From RHKX01 sp963839535 (GTDB taxonomy: Bacteria > Actinomycetota > Thermoleophilia > Solirubrobacterales > 70-9): a stretch of DNA of 26,164 bases. The stretch is from NCBI GenBank assembly GCA_963839535.1, contig CAWIVF010000002.1, positions 1 to 26,164 of the forward strand, in the 5' to 3' direction. The notes beneath the pieces are model-generated. The model was given only the letters and a program-made list of their open reading frames with translations. It had not been told where the DNA came from and ran no database searches. The position numbers and the translations under genes are program-made. Positions 1-7,675 of this stretch are shown here, one piece after another (the stretch's first letter is position 1; each line of letters begins with the position of its first letter).

Positions 1-382
1 CCAGTGCTCGACCGGCCACTTGGCGAGGTGCTCGAGCTTGCCGAGCATCGAGTCGGCCGGAATGAAGTCCCCCTCGGCGAGGACGGTCACGGGTTCGGCC
101 TCGACCCGCCACGGATAGGCCTCGTGCTTCTTCTTCTTGCCCTGTGGCCAGATCGGCTCGCGGTCCTCGAACATCGGTGAGAGGACCGGGGCGATCCCGC
201 CGAAGGCCTGCACGCCGGTGACGTAGAAGATCACCTCGTCGCCCGGCTCGAACTGCTCGGCCTGTCGGATACGCCGCTCCTTCAGCCCGATCACGTCGAA
301 CCCGCGCTCGACGTTGATCCGGAAGTTCCCCGGTCCTGGGTGAGGATCCAGGTTTTCGGCTCGCCTGCGGTTCATCGGCCAT
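1..382 (-). CDS. EVE-domain protein, 5' part only, two frameshifts
   Basis: The minus-strand translation holds an EVE (PUA-like) fold core: a WILT strand, then NFRIN, RGFDVIGLKERR, GDEVIFYVTG and AFGGIAPV, then a KKKK-HEAYPWRVE stretch. EVE domains bind modified bases or nucleic acid; the substrate here is unknown. The protein runs off the window at base 1, so its C-terminus is missing. The N-terminal WILT segment and the NFRIN segment lie in different frames. Restoring one base in a G run near 340 and one in an A run near 363 joins ATG 382 (MADEPQ...) to the core. A TATGAT box ends 6 nt before this ATG, suggesting leaderless expression. The gene diverges from the DUF488 gene. The family call is firm; the exact N-terminus is not. 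Confidence 0.75.
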   Translation of the reverse strand, partial: MADEPQASRKPGSSPRTGELPDQRRARVRRDRAEGAAYPTGRAVRAGRRGDLLRHRRAGLRRDRPGPLTDVRGPRADLATGQEEEARGLSVAGRGRTRDRPRRGGLHSGRLDARQARAPRQVAGRAL

Positions 383-388
383 CCGTCG

Positions 389-394
389 ATCATA
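389..394 (-). promoter_or_regulatory. -10 element of the EVE-domain gene
   Basis: TATGAT on the minus strand, followed by 6 nt and then ATG 382. This spacing puts the transcription start at or next to the start codon, so the mRNA would be leaderless. No Shine-Dalgarno sequence is present. Confidence 0.5.
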
Positions 395-426
395 GGACGG
401 CGGAGCCGCGGTGCGAAAATGCAGCG

Positions 427-906
427 GTGCGGCGGGTGTCCACCATCGGGGTCTACGGGTTCACGGCCGAGCGGTTCGTCGCGACGCTGAAGCGATCCGG
501 CACCGCTCTGCTGATGGACGTGCGCCAGCGACGCGGGGTTCCGGCAGCGAGTACGCGTCGGCCAACTCGCAGCGGCTGCAGGCGACGCTCGCGGATGCCG
601 GGATCGCACGCGCATCACCGCGAGCTCGCTCCCACCACGGGGCTGCGCCAGCTCCAGTACCGCGAGGACGACCGCCAGGGCGTCGGCAAGCGCAACCGCG
701 CCGAGCTCGCGCTCGAGTACAGGCGCCGCTACATCAAGGAGATCCTCGACCCGGTCGACCTCGATCCCGTGGTCGAGGCGATGCCCGCCGACGGCTCCAC
801 CGCCCTGCTCTGCGTGGAGCGGGACCCGGAGGCATGCCACCGCTCGCTGATCGCCGAGCGGCTGGCTGCCGACTACGACTGCGCCGTCACCCACCTGCGT
901 CCCTGA
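427..906 (+). CDS. DUF488 family protein, two compensating frameshifts
   Basis: DUF488 proteins are small proteins of about 150 residues whose biochemical role is not established. Here the N-terminal part (VSTIGVYGFTAERFV, LLMDVRQRRGV) and the C-terminal part (ELAPTTGLRQLQYREDDR, ALLCVERDPEACHRSLIAERL) are in one frame. The middle (GSEYASANSQRLQATLADAG) is in the next frame, between about 540 and 610. Two compensating indels therefore break the gene, and a missing G near 541 fits the first. The late CVERDP-ACHRSLIAERL segment is the family hallmark. I chose GTG 427 because it starts the conserved VSTIG strand. There is no clear ribosome binding site, and a weak GAAAAT box lies 6 nt upstream. 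It diverges from the EVE gene. Confidence 0.8.
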   Translation: MRRVSTIGVYGFTAERFVATLKRSGTALLMDVRQRRGVPAASTRRPTRSGCRRRSRMPGSHAHHRELAPTTGLRQLQYREDDRQGVGKRNRAELALEYRRRYIKEILDPVDLDPVVEAMPADGSTALLCVERDPEACHRSLIAERLAADYDCAVTHLRP

Positions 907-929
907 GCCGGCCGGCGGACCCGAGCCCG

Positions 930-935
930 TAGATT
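930..935 (+). promoter_or_regulatory. -10 element of the YihY gene
   Basis: TAGATT followed by 7 nt and then ATG 943. The spacing predicts a leaderless transcript and selects ATG 943 over the TTG at 934. Confidence 0.5.
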
Positions 936-942
936 GCTGCGC

Positions 943-1831
943 ATGCGGGCGACGGGGGCGGTGATCAAGCGGGCGCTGGTCGCGTTCTATGACGACCAAA
1001 TGACCCACCACGCCGCGGCGCTGACGTACTACTCGCTGATGTCGCTGTTCCCGGCGATCCTGCTCGGGCTCTCCCTGCTCACCCTGATCGGGCAGTACCC
1101 CGAGACCTACGACTCGATCATGGGCTACCTGGAGGACGTCGTTCCCGAGTCGGCCCTGGAGCCGCTCGAGCCTTCTGGAGCAGGCGCTGCAGAACAAGAG
1201 CTCGGCCGTCACCGGGCTCATCCTCAGCGTGATCCTCACCTTCTACGGCACGACCGGCGTGCTCGAGGCGGTGCGGCGTGCGCTCAACGTGACGTTCGAG
1301 AAGGAGGGCGGCGGCAGGAGCTTCGTGCGGCGGAAGTCGATCGACATCCTGCTCACGATCGCCCTCATGAGCCTGATCCTGGCGAGCATGGTGATGCTCT
1401 TCGTCGGCGGTCCCTTCGCCGAGGACATGCTCGGCTTCGTCGGGCTCAGCGAAAACGCCGCCGACGTCTGGGCCGTGGTGCGCTCGCCGGGCGCCCTCGC
1501 GGTGACGATGTTCGTGTTCGCGGTCATCTACTACTGGGTCCCCGACGTCGAGCAGCGCGGCTTTCGCTGGGTCACCCCGGGAGCCATTGCAGCGGTGCTG
1601 ATCTGGCTCGCCGCTTCGCTCGGGTTCTCGGTCTACATCTCCTCCGTGGCAGACGTCGGGGCCATCTACGGCACCTTCGCCGGAGCGATCATCCTGGTCG
1701 CCTGGCTCTGGCTGACCCACGTCGCGCTCCTGTTCGGGGCCGAGCTCGACGCCGAGATCGAGCGCGAGAAGCAGCTCTCGGAGGGCGTCCCCCTCGAGGA
1801 GACGCTCGACCTGCCGGTGAAGACCGGCTGA
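943..1831 (+). CDS. YihY/BrkB family inner-membrane protein, one frameshift
   Basis: This is an integral membrane protein of about 296 residues of the YihY/virulence factor BrkB family (once called RNase BN in error). Its transport or structural role is not settled. The family N-terminus is visible (a short helix, then THHAAALTYYSLMSLFPAILL), followed by roughly five more hydrophobic segments. The last pair carries the typical YGTFAGAIILVAWLWLTHVALLFGAELDAE ending in two stretches. After VVPESALEPLE the reading frame shifts near 1171 and resumes as LLEQALQNKSSAVTGLILS. The raw open frame continues without a stop to 5028 through antisense DNA and joins the unrelated lipase gene, which is an artefact of the shift. 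The gene is convergent with the ABC-F gene, with 6 nt between stop codons. Confidence 0.88.
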
Positions 1832-1837
1832 GGCCGG
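1824..1837. terminator. GC hairpin across convergent stop codons
   Basis: CCGGC, loop TGAG, GCCGG. It sits over the YihY stop and just before the ABC-F stop on the other strand. There is no T-tract, so it is only a possible bidirectional terminator. Confidence 0.3.
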
Positions 1838-3756
1838 CTAGGGCGTCGCGACCGGGTCGGGCCGAGCGGCCCGTTCGGCCGCCTCGAGCTGCTCGTAGAG
1901 GTCCTCGACGACCCGTTGCGCCTGCTCGTGGCGCTCCCCGCCCGCTCCGCGCGGCCCGGGCTGGCCCAGGCGCGGGATCGGCGAGCTCGTCCTCGACCTG
2001 CCGCAGCTCCGCCTCCGCCGTCTCGATCGCGCGCTCGAGCCGCTTGATCTTCTGCAGCGCGTTCTTCGAGGGCCCGTCCGAGCGGCGCCCGCCGCGTGCG
2101 GCCTTGCCCGACTTGGCGGGGGCCGCCGGGGAGAGGGCCTCGCGCTCGGCCGCCTCGCGCTCATCGCGGGCCCGCTGGTATTCCGCCCAGCCCGTGGGTG
2201 GCTGCGCAGCTCGCCGCCCTCGCAAACCACGGTGCGGGTGCCGACCGCTTCGAGCAGGGCTCGATCGTGGGAGACGAGGATCACGGCGCCCTGGTACTCG
2301 CCGAGGGCGTCCTCGAGCGCCTCGCGGCTCTCGAGGTCGAGGTGATTGGTCGGCTCGTCGAGGATCAGGACGTTGGCGCCGGAGGCGACCAGGATCGCGA
2401 GCGAGAGGCGCCGCTGCTCGCCGCCGGAGATGTCGGAGAGTTCTTCTCCACGTCGCGGCCCGAGAAGAGGAAGCCGCCGAGCAGGTCCCGGACCTTCTGC
2501 CCGGTCAGTCCCGTCTCGCGCTGGGCGGCCTCGAGGATCGTGCCGTCGCCCGCCGCCGTGTCGGCGTGCTGGGAGAGGTAGCCGAGCTTGACGTTGTGGC
2601 CGAGGGCCACCTTCCCCGCCGCCGGCTTGCGCCGCCCGGCGAGGGTCTCGATCAGGGTCGTCTTGCCGGCGCCGTTGGGGCCGACGAGGACGACGTGCTC
2701 GCCGCGCTCGACCCGCAGCGTGGCGTCGTCCAGCAGCGTCCGGCCCGGCACCTCGATCCGCGCCTCCTCCATCTTCAGCACGAACTTGCCGGTGCGCTCG
2801 GGCTCGACGAAGGAGAACCTGAGGTTCTTGGTGTCGCGCGGGTCGCGCGTCGCGGCGTTGCTCTTGACCCGCTCGATCTGCTTGATCCGCGACTGCGCCT
2901 GCTTCGCCTTCGTCGCCTTGTAGCGAAAGCGCTCGACGAAGGCCTCCATGCGCTCGATCTCCGCCTGCTGGCGCTCGATCGCCTTGCCCAGGGCCATCTC
3001 ACGGGCCGCCTGCTCCTTGCGCCACGCATGCCACGGGCCGGAGAAGTAGCGGCCCCGGCCGGCCTCGATCTCGAGCACCGAGGTGCCGACCGATTCGAGG
3101 AACCAGCGATCGTGGGCGACGAGGACGACCGCGGAGTCGATGCCGGTCAGGTAGTTCTCGAGCCACTCGAGCGAGGGGATGTCGAGGTGGTTCGTCGGCT
3201 CGTCGAGCAGCAGCAGATCAGGCTTCGTCGCAAGGGCCCGCGCGAGCGACGCGCGGGTCAGCTCGCCCCCGGAGAACGTGTGCAGCGGCCGCTCCGCCTG
3301 CTCGCCGCTGAAGCCGAGGCCGGTGAGCACCGCCAGGACCTCGTCGCGCCAGCGGTAGCCGCCGGCATGCTCGAGGCGCTGCTGGGCGGCCGAGTAGGCG
3401 GCCATCGTCGCGTCGTCGTGGGCGCCCTCCGACATCACGCGCTCCAGGCGCTCCAGCTCCGCCTCGGTGGCGATCGTCTCGGCGCGGCCGCTGAACAGGT
3501 AGTCGCCGAGGGTGATCTCCTCGTCCCGCGGGGGCCGCTGGTCGTGCAGCGCCACGCGGGCGGCCTTGCTCAGCACGATGTTCCCGGCATCCGGACTGAG
3601 CTCCCCGGCGAGCAGCCTCAGCAGCGTCGACTTGCCGGCGCCGTTGCGGCCGGAGAGCGTCATCCGCTCGCCGATCTCGAGCTTGAACGAGATGTCGGCG
3701 AAGATCGGCCGGCCACCCAGGTGGACGTCGAGGTTGGATGCGATTGCAACCGCCAT
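1838..3756 (-). CDS. ABC-F family ATPase, about three frameshifts in the 3' part
   Basis: A soluble ABC-F protein of about 640 residues with two ATP-binding domains and no membrane domain. Members act on the ribosome, in translation factor or antibiotic protection roles; which applies here cannot be told from sequence. Domain 1 shows Walker A GRNGAGKST (residues 36-44), signature FSGGELTRASLARAL, and Walker B LLLLDEPTNHLD with VAHDRWFLE. A charged linker follows, then Walker A GPNGAGKTT of domain 2. The frame breaks near 2441 (one base short in GAAGGAACTC); the next frame supplies SGGEQRRLSLAILVA, LILDEPTNHLDLESREAL and VSHDRALLEAVG. Further breaks near 2200 and in 1945-1985 interrupt a coiled-coil-like tail (KRLERAIETAEAELRQVEDEL). 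ATG 3756 has a -10 box 7 nt upstream. Confidence 0.9.
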
Positions 3757-3763
3757 GGAGCCC

Positions 3764-3769
3764 AGGCTA
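3764..3769 (-). promoter_or_regulatory. -10 element of the ABC-F gene
   Basis: TAGCCT on the minus strand, 7 nt before ATG 3756 with no Shine-Dalgarno between. This predicts a leaderless mRNA. Confidence 0.5.
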
Positions 3770-3775
3770 GAGGTC

Positions 3776-3781
3776 TAGAGT
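3776..3781 (+). promoter_or_regulatory. Candidate -10 element of the lipase-like gene
   Basis: TAGAGT on the plus strand. A start near 3789 would leave a leader of about 25 nt containing the GAGGAG ribosome binding site at 3803-3808. Confidence 0.4.
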
Positions 3782-3813
3782 TGCCCGATCGTCCCGAACC
3801 TCGAGGAGAGCCC

Positions 3814-5028
3814 TTGACCGCCATCGTCCCCGCCCGCGCCGTCTCCGCGCTCGGCGCCCTGCTCACGCTCGTCCTCCTCGCCTCCCTGATCCTCGCCGGC
3901 GATGCTTCGGCCGGAGGGACGAAGGGCCCCTCCGGGAAGGCCTTCTACGACCCGCCGAGGAAGCTGCCGGTCTCCCACGGCAAGCTGATCTGGCAGCGCA
4001 AGGCGAAGGGGCTGGCGACGATCGACGGCGCCGCCTCCAACACCCTCGTCCTCTACACCTCGAAGACCCCGCGCGGCAAGACGGCGGCGGTCTCGGGCAC
4101 GGTCAGCATCCCGAAGGGCAAGCCGCCGAAGAGCGGCTGGCCGGTGATCTCCTACGGGCACGGGACGACCGGCAACGCCGACTCCTGCGCACCCACCCGC
4201 ATCGCGAAGGGATCCCCGATGGCGGGCTACGTCAACTACATCGATCCGCAGCTCGAGGACTGGATCGACGCCGGTTACGCGGTCGTCCGCAGCGACTACC
4301 AGGGACTCGGCACACCCGGCCCGCATCCGTACCTCATCGGGACGGCCTCGGGGCGCAGCATGATCGACATCGTCAGCGCCGCCGAGCAGGTCGAGCACCG
4401 GATCGGCGACCGGTATCTGATCGCCGGGCACTCCCAGGGCGGCCACGCCGCGCTGTTCGCCGCGGGCGAGGCCGCGAAGTACGCGAAGAAGCTGGATCTG
4501 AGGGGCACCGTGTCCTACGCCCCGGCCTCCCACCTGCTCGAGCAGGCGAAGCTGCTGCCGGCCTTCACCGCGCCGAGCGCGCTCTCGGCGCTGGTGGCGA
4601 TGATCCTCGACGGGGCCAGGACCGAGTCGAAGCAGATCGTGGTCCCGCAGCTGCTCGCCGACGAGGCGCTCGCGCTCTTCCCGCAGGTCGGCAAGAAGTG
4701 CCTGCTGGAGCTCAGCCGCCCGGACAGCTTCGGCGGAATCGCTCCGGCCGAGATGGTGCGCGACGACGCCGATCCGGCGGCCCTCTACGACGTGCTCGCC
4801 GACCAGAACCCCGACGTGAAGACGAAGGCGCCGATCTTCATGGCGCAGGGAAGCGACGACACGACGGTGTTCAAGTACTTCACCGACCAGCTCGCCGACG
4901 AGCTCGAGGAGGCGGGCAACGACCTCGCCTACAAGGTGTACGAGGACACCGACCATGGCGAGATCACCAAGGTCGCCGAGCGAGACACCCTCAAGTTCTT
5001 CAAGAAGCGCCTGCCCCCGCGGGGCTGA
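3814..5028 (+). CDS. Secreted alpha/beta-hydrolase, lipase-like
   Basis: A 404-residue exported serine hydrolase, probably a lipase or esterase. The N-terminus has a hydrophobic signal segment (ALGALLTLVLLASLILAG) ending before DASAGG, so secretion or lipid-side anchoring is expected. The catalytic serine lies in GHSQGG (IAGHSQGGHAALFAAGEA). A likely acid is in AQGSDDTTV and the histidine in DTDHGE near the C-terminus. An oxyanion-type SYGHGTTG motif follows the first strands. This pattern resembles secretory lipases (LIP family), but the substrate is unknown. TTG 3814 is chosen because GAGGAG lies at 3803-3808 with about 5 nt spacing, and because upstream in-frame sequence is antisense to the ABC-F gene. 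It is convergent with the TetR gene, 3 nt between stops. Confidence 0.85.
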   Translation: MTAIVPARAVSALGALLTLVLLASLILAGDASAGGTKGPSGKAFYDPPRKLPVSHGKLIWQRKAKGLATIDGAASNTLVLYTSKTPRGKTAAVSGTVSIPKGKPPKSGWPVISYGHGTTGNADSCAPTRIAKGSPMAGYVNYIDPQLEDWIDAGYAVVRSDYQGLGTPGPHPYLIGTASGRSMIDIVSAAEQVEHRIGDRYLIAGHSQGGHAALFAAGEAAKYAKKLDLRGTVSYAPASHLLEQAKLLPAFTAPSALSALVAMILDGARTESKQIVVPQLLADEALALFPQVGKKCLLELSRPDSFGGIAPAEMVRDDADPAALYDVLADQNPDVKTKAPIFMAQGSDDTTVFKYFTDQLADELEEAGNDLAYKVYEDTDHGEITKVAERDTLKFFKKRLPPRG

Positions 5029-5037
5029 CGCTCAGCC
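5023..5037. terminator. Perfect hairpin over two convergent stop codons
   Basis: GGCTGA, loop CGC, TCAGCC. The lipase TGA (5026-5028) and the TetR stop (5032-5034 on the minus strand) both lie in the stem. It is a candidate compact bidirectional terminator without a T-tract. Confidence 0.45.
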
Positions 5038-5647
5038 GAGCAGGCGGGTGACCAGGTCGGCGTAGCCGGCCTTGAGCTGCTCGAGGCTCATCTCCCGTGG
5101 GCCGCGCTGGTGCGCGAAGACGTGCGGGGCGAGCGGGCCGAGCAGGACGTCGGCGAGGTAGTCGGGGTCGCATCCGGGCCTCGCCTCCTGGACGAGGGTC
5201 CGCACGTGCAGCCAGTGGACGGCGCGCGGCGCCGAGCGCAGGTAGCTGCCCGCGCCCGAGATCTCGGCGTCGAGCAGGACCTCCCCGTTGAGCTCGAGGT
5301 TGTCGAGCATCGCCTCGCCGAAGGCGATCAGGCGCTCGCAGCGGCGGCGCGCCCGGGCCGAGTGGCGCCGGCCCGCGGAGGAAGGCGTTCTGCATGGCCT
5401 GCTCGCTCTCGTCGAGGAGCGCGAGCGCCAGCGTCGAGCGGTCGCCGAACCGGCGGAAGATCGTCCCCTTCCCCACCCCGGCCTCGGCCGCGATGTCGTC
5501 GATCGACGTGCAGTGCACGCCGCGCTCGGCGAACAGCCGCGCGGCCGCTTCGAGGATGCGCCCGCGGTTGCGAGCGGCGTCGGCGCGCTCCGCCGGCTGG
5601 GTGCCGATCACGGGGAGATCCATCGGTGTGGCTGAGAGTAGTTCCAT
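5032..5647 (-). CDS. TetR-family transcriptional repressor, one frameshift
   Basis: A regulator of about 205 residues. The N-terminal helix-turn-helix is clear: NRGRILEAAARLFAERG, then TSIDDIAAEAGVGKGTIFRRF. A C-terminal ligand domain follows (ERLIAFGEAMLDNLELNGEVLLDAE... to LVTRLLG). The two halves are in different frames, with the break near 5340 after GPGAPP. ATG 5647 is chosen for a GGAG sequence about 8 nt upstream. It is divergent from the YceI/FMN-reductase pair, and two matching palindromes lie between them, so it probably represses both its own gene and that pair. The inducer is unknown; the neighbours suggest a quinone or other redox-active compound. Confidence 0.88.
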
Positions 5648-5665
5648 GCCTGTTCTCCAGGGTAG

Positions 5666-5679
5666 CGGACCGTAGTCCG
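5666..5679. promoter_or_regulatory. Operator 1, palindrome for the TetR-family regulator
   Basis: CGGACCGTAGTCCG, with arms CGGAC/GTCCG. It matches operator 2 (CGGACCACGGTCCG) in 12 of 14 positions. Centres are 42 bp apart, about four helical turns. It overlaps the predicted start of the tetR transcript and the upstream part of the yceI promoter. Confidence 0.65.
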
Positions 5680-5682
5680 GTT

Positions 5683-5688
5683 GTGCTA
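5683..5688 (-). promoter_or_regulatory. Candidate -10 element of the tetR gene
   Basis: TAGCAC on the minus strand. Its 5' end overlaps the opposing TAGGCT through a shared CTAG. The start would fall near 5676, inside operator 1, leaving a leader of about 30 nt with GGAG. Confidence 0.35.
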
Positions 5689-5692
5689 GGCT
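5687..5692 (+). promoter_or_regulatory. Candidate -10 element of the yceI gene
   Basis: TAGGCT on the plus strand, lying between the two operators. The start near 5700 is just before operator 2, and the leader contains AAGGAG at 5735-5740. No convincing -35 is seen. Confidence 0.4.
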
Positions 5693-5707
5693 GCCTCCAT
5701 CAGCAAG

Positions 5708-5721
5708 CGGACCACGGTCCG
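5708..5721. promoter_or_regulatory. Operator 2, palindrome for the TetR-family regulator
   Basis: CGGACCACGGTCCG, with 6-bp arms CGGACC/GGTCCG around AC. It sits just downstream of the predicted yceI transcription start, a blocking position. Confidence 0.65.
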
Positions 5722-5747
5722 GATCACCCGAAACAAGGAGCATGCAA

Positions 5748-6275
5748 ATGCCAACCGACGTATTGCAGGACCGCCTCGCCGGTACCTGGAACTTCATCCC
5801 CGTCCACTCCTCCGCGAGCTTCTCGGTCAAGTACCTGGTGGCGACGTTCAGCGGCCGCTTCGACGAGGTCGACGCCTCGCTCGCCGACGGCAAGCTCAGC
5901 GGCTCCGTCGCGGTCGACTCGATCTCGGTCAAGGACGAGAACCTGGGCGCGCACCTGCGCGGTCCGGACTTCTTCGACGCCGAGGCGAACCCGAGGATCT
6001 CCTTCGAGTCGAGCGAGATCTCGATCGACGGCGATCGGGTCGAGCTCGAGGGCGAGTTGACCCTCCGCGGCGTGACGAAGCCCCTCCGGGCGACCGGCAC
6101 GGTCAACGGCCCGACCGAGGACTTCGCCGGCAACACCCGGCTCGGGTTCGTCCTCGAGACGACGATCGACCGCTCGGCCTACGGCCTCGACTGGAACGCC
6201 GACCTGCCGAAGGGCGGCAAGGCGCTGTCGAACGACGTCAAGCTCACGGTCGAGCTCGAGTTCCACCGGAGCTGA
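5748..6275 (+). CDS. YceI family protein (lipid/isoprenoid-quinone binding barrel)
   Basis: A 175-residue protein of the YceI family, lipocalin-like barrels that bind isoprenoid quinones or other polyisoprenoids. Visible family features are AGTWNFIPVHSSASFSVKYLV at the start (given in parts: GTWNF, HSSASFSVKY), SVKDENLGAHLRGPDFFDAE in the middle, LTLRGVTKPL, and the FVLETTIDRSAYGLDWN and VKLTVELE strands at the end. No signal peptide is present, so it appears cytoplasmic. Two ATGs compete: 5742 is 1 nt after AAGGAG, while 5748 is 7 nt after it, so 5748 is preferred. It precedes the FMN-reductase gene by 4 nt and is presumably under the control of the divergent TetR repressor. Confidence 0.9.
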   Translation: MPTDVLQDRLAGTWNFIPVHSSASFSVKYLVATFSGRFDEVDASLADGKLSGSVAVDSISVKDENLGAHLRGPDFFDAEANPRISFESSEISIDGDRVELEGELTLRGVTKPLRATGTVNGPTEDFAGNTRLGFVLETTIDRSAYGLDWNADLPKGGKALSNDVKLTVELEFHRS

Positions 6276-6279
6276 GGTC

Positions 6280-6843
6280 ATGAGGATCCTCGCGATCTCC
6301 GGCTCCCTGCGACGGGACTCCCACAACACGGCGCTCCTGCGGGCGGCAGCGGACCTGCTGCCGCCCGGCGCCGAGTTGCGGATCGCCGACGGGCTCCGCG
6401 AGATCCCGCCGTTCGACGAGGACCTGATGCCAGGCCGGCCCGATCCGGTGCAGGCGCTCTGGGACGAGGTCGAGGCGGCCGACGCCGTGCTCGTCGCGAC
6501 CCCGGAGTACAACCACTCGATTCCGGGCCAGCTCAAGAACGCGCTGGACTGGCTCTCCCGGCCACTGATCGAGAGCCCGCTGCGGAACAAGCCGGCCGCC
6601 GTCACCGGGGCGTCGACGGGCATGTTCGGCGCGGTCTGGGCGCAGGCCGAGGCCCGCAAGGTCCTGACGGCGATCGGCGCCAGGGTCGTCGACACCGAGC
6701 TGCCGGTGCCGAGCGCCGACGAGCAGTTCGGCCCCGACGGCCGGCTCACCGACGAGGGGATCGAAGCGGCTCTCGCCGAGCTGATCGGGGAGCTGGTCGC
6801 GGCCGTCCGGTCCCGTGAGCTCGCCCTCGCGGGCGCGGCTTAG
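6280..6843 (+). CDS. NADPH-dependent FMN reductase / quinone reductase family protein
   Basis: A 187-residue flavodoxin-fold oxidoreductase. It has the FMN phosphate loop GSLRRDSHN (residues 8-16) and the family signature TPEYNHSIPGQLKNALDW, followed by KPAAVTGASTGMFG. Relatives transfer two electrons from NAD(P)H to FMN, quinones, azo compounds or chromate. It starts 4 nt after the yceI stop, and the end of yceI provides a GGAGCTGAGG ribosome binding region, so the two are co-transcribed. Pairing a quinone-binding YceI protein with a possible quinone reductase suggests one task in quinone handling; this is inference. Confidence 0.9.
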   Translation: MRILAISGSLRRDSHNTALLRAAADLLPPGAELRIADGLREIPPFDEDLMPGRPDPVQALWDEVEAADAVLVATPEYNHSIPGQLKNALDWLSRPLIESPLRNKPAAVTGASTGMFGAVWAQAEARKVLTAIGARVVDTELPVPSADEQFGPDGRLTDEGIEAALAELIGELVAAVRSRELALAGAA

Positions 6844-6852
6844 GCCTAGGCC
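6843..6852. terminator. 10-bp palindrome at convergent gene ends
   Basis: GGCCTAGGCC spans the end of the FMN-reductase stop and the minus-strand CoA-binding gene stop (6846-6848). It is perfectly self-complementary with no loop, so it may not form a real terminator hairpin. Confidence 0.2.
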
Positions 6853-7277
6853 ACCCGGGGCCCGTCGATCCCGAGCCGCGGGATCTCGATGGCGGGGCAG
6901 CGGTTCATCACGACCGTCAGCCCCGCCCGCCGGGCGCGCTCGGCGGCGTCCTCGTCGATCACGCCGAGCTGCATCCAGATGGCCAGCGCGCCGATCTCGA
7001 TCGCCTCGTCGACATGGGCCCCGGCCGCGTCGGAGCGGCGGAAGATGTCGACCACGTCGATCGACTCCGCTGCCGCTGCCGCGGCCTCGGCGAGGCTCGG
7101 GTGGCAGGGGCGCTCCAGCACCTCCGGCGCCGCTGGGTTGACCGGGGTGACGGCGTACCCCCGCCCGTCGAGCAGGCGAGCGATCCGGTTGCTGTCGCGC
7201 CCGGGGTCCGGCGAGCAGCCGACGACGGCCCAGGAACGAAGGTCGAGGGCGGCGCGAATCGCGTCGTCGTCGCTCAT
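6846..7277 (-). CDS. CoA-binding domain protein (YccU-like)
   Basis: A 143-residue single-domain protein of the CoA_binding_2 family, a Rossmann fold related to the CoA-binding part of succinyl-CoA synthetase. Visible elements are SWAVVGCSPDPGRDSNRIA (nucleotide-binding loop), GYAVTPVNP, SIDVVDIFRRSD, AIWMQLGVIDEDAAERA and VVMNRCPAIEIPRL. These are the usual family strands in order, at normal length. The physiological role of the stand-alone proteins is not settled. It begins 13 nt after the FKBP gene on the same strand, so it is probably the last gene of that transcript. Confidence 0.88.
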   Translation of the reverse strand: MSDDDAIRAALDLRSWAVVGCSPDPGRDSNRIARLLDGRGYAVTPVNPAAPEVLERPCHPSLAEAAAAAAESIDVVDIFRRSDAAGAHVDEAIEIGALAIWMQLGVIDEDAAERARRAGLTVVMNRCPAIEIPRLGIDGPRVA

Positions 7278-7290
7278 CCGCCCCGGCGCC

Positions 7291-7668
7291 CTAGCGGACG
7301 CCGATCAGGTCGACGACGAAGACGAGCGTCTCGTCGGGTCCGATCACTCCTCCGGCCCCGCGCTTGCCGTAACCCAGGGTGGGCGGGATCGTGATCCGGC
7401 GGCGACCGCCGACCCTCATCCCCTCCACGCCCTGGTCCCAGCCGGCGATGACCTGGCCCTTGCCGAGCGCGAACTTGAAGGTGTCGCCGCGATCCCAGGA
7501 GGAATCGAACTGCTGCCCGTCGGACCACGAGACGCCGACGTAGTGCACCTCGACGATGCACCCGGTCGCGGCCTCGTCACCGTCACCGGTCTCGATGTCC
7601 TCGATCTCGAGCTGGTAGCTCGGAGCCTGGCCGACGGGGACGTCGACCTCTGGCTTGCCGCTTGCCAT
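7291..7668 (-). CDS. FKBP-type peptidyl-prolyl cis-trans isomerase
   Basis: A 125-residue cytoplasmic-type isomerase that catalyses cis-trans rotation of X-Pro bonds. The single FKBP domain contains VEVHYVGVSWSDGQQFDSSW, the binding-pocket strand GQVIAGWDQGVEGMRVGG, RRRITIPPTLGYGKRG and the closing LVFVVDLIGVR strand. It has no signal peptide. The start at ATG 7668 matches the usual short N-terminal extension of actinobacterial members (KPEVDVPVGQAPS). Only a weak AGGG lies upstream. It follows the small proline-rich gene and is followed by the CoA-binding gene. Confidence 0.95.
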   Translation of the reverse strand: MASGKPEVDVPVGQAPSYQLEIEDIETGDGDEAATGCIVEVHYVGVSWSDGQQFDSSWDRGDTFKFALGKGQVIAGWDQGVEGMRVGGRRRITIPPTLGYGKRGAGGVIGPDETLVFVVDLIGVR

Positions 7669-7675
7669 GGAAGCC

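Noticed and set aside
3775..4956. A 393-residue minus-strand reading frame opposite the lipase gene
   Set aside because: It is antisense to a well-supported secreted hydrolase, Val/Leu/Arg/Glu biased with no recognisable domain.
934..5028. A single 1364-residue protein starting with a YihY domain and ending with a lipase domain
   Set aside because: The middle is antisense to the ABC-F gene and the YihY coding sequence continues in another frame to 1831. The fusion arises from a frameshift near 1171.
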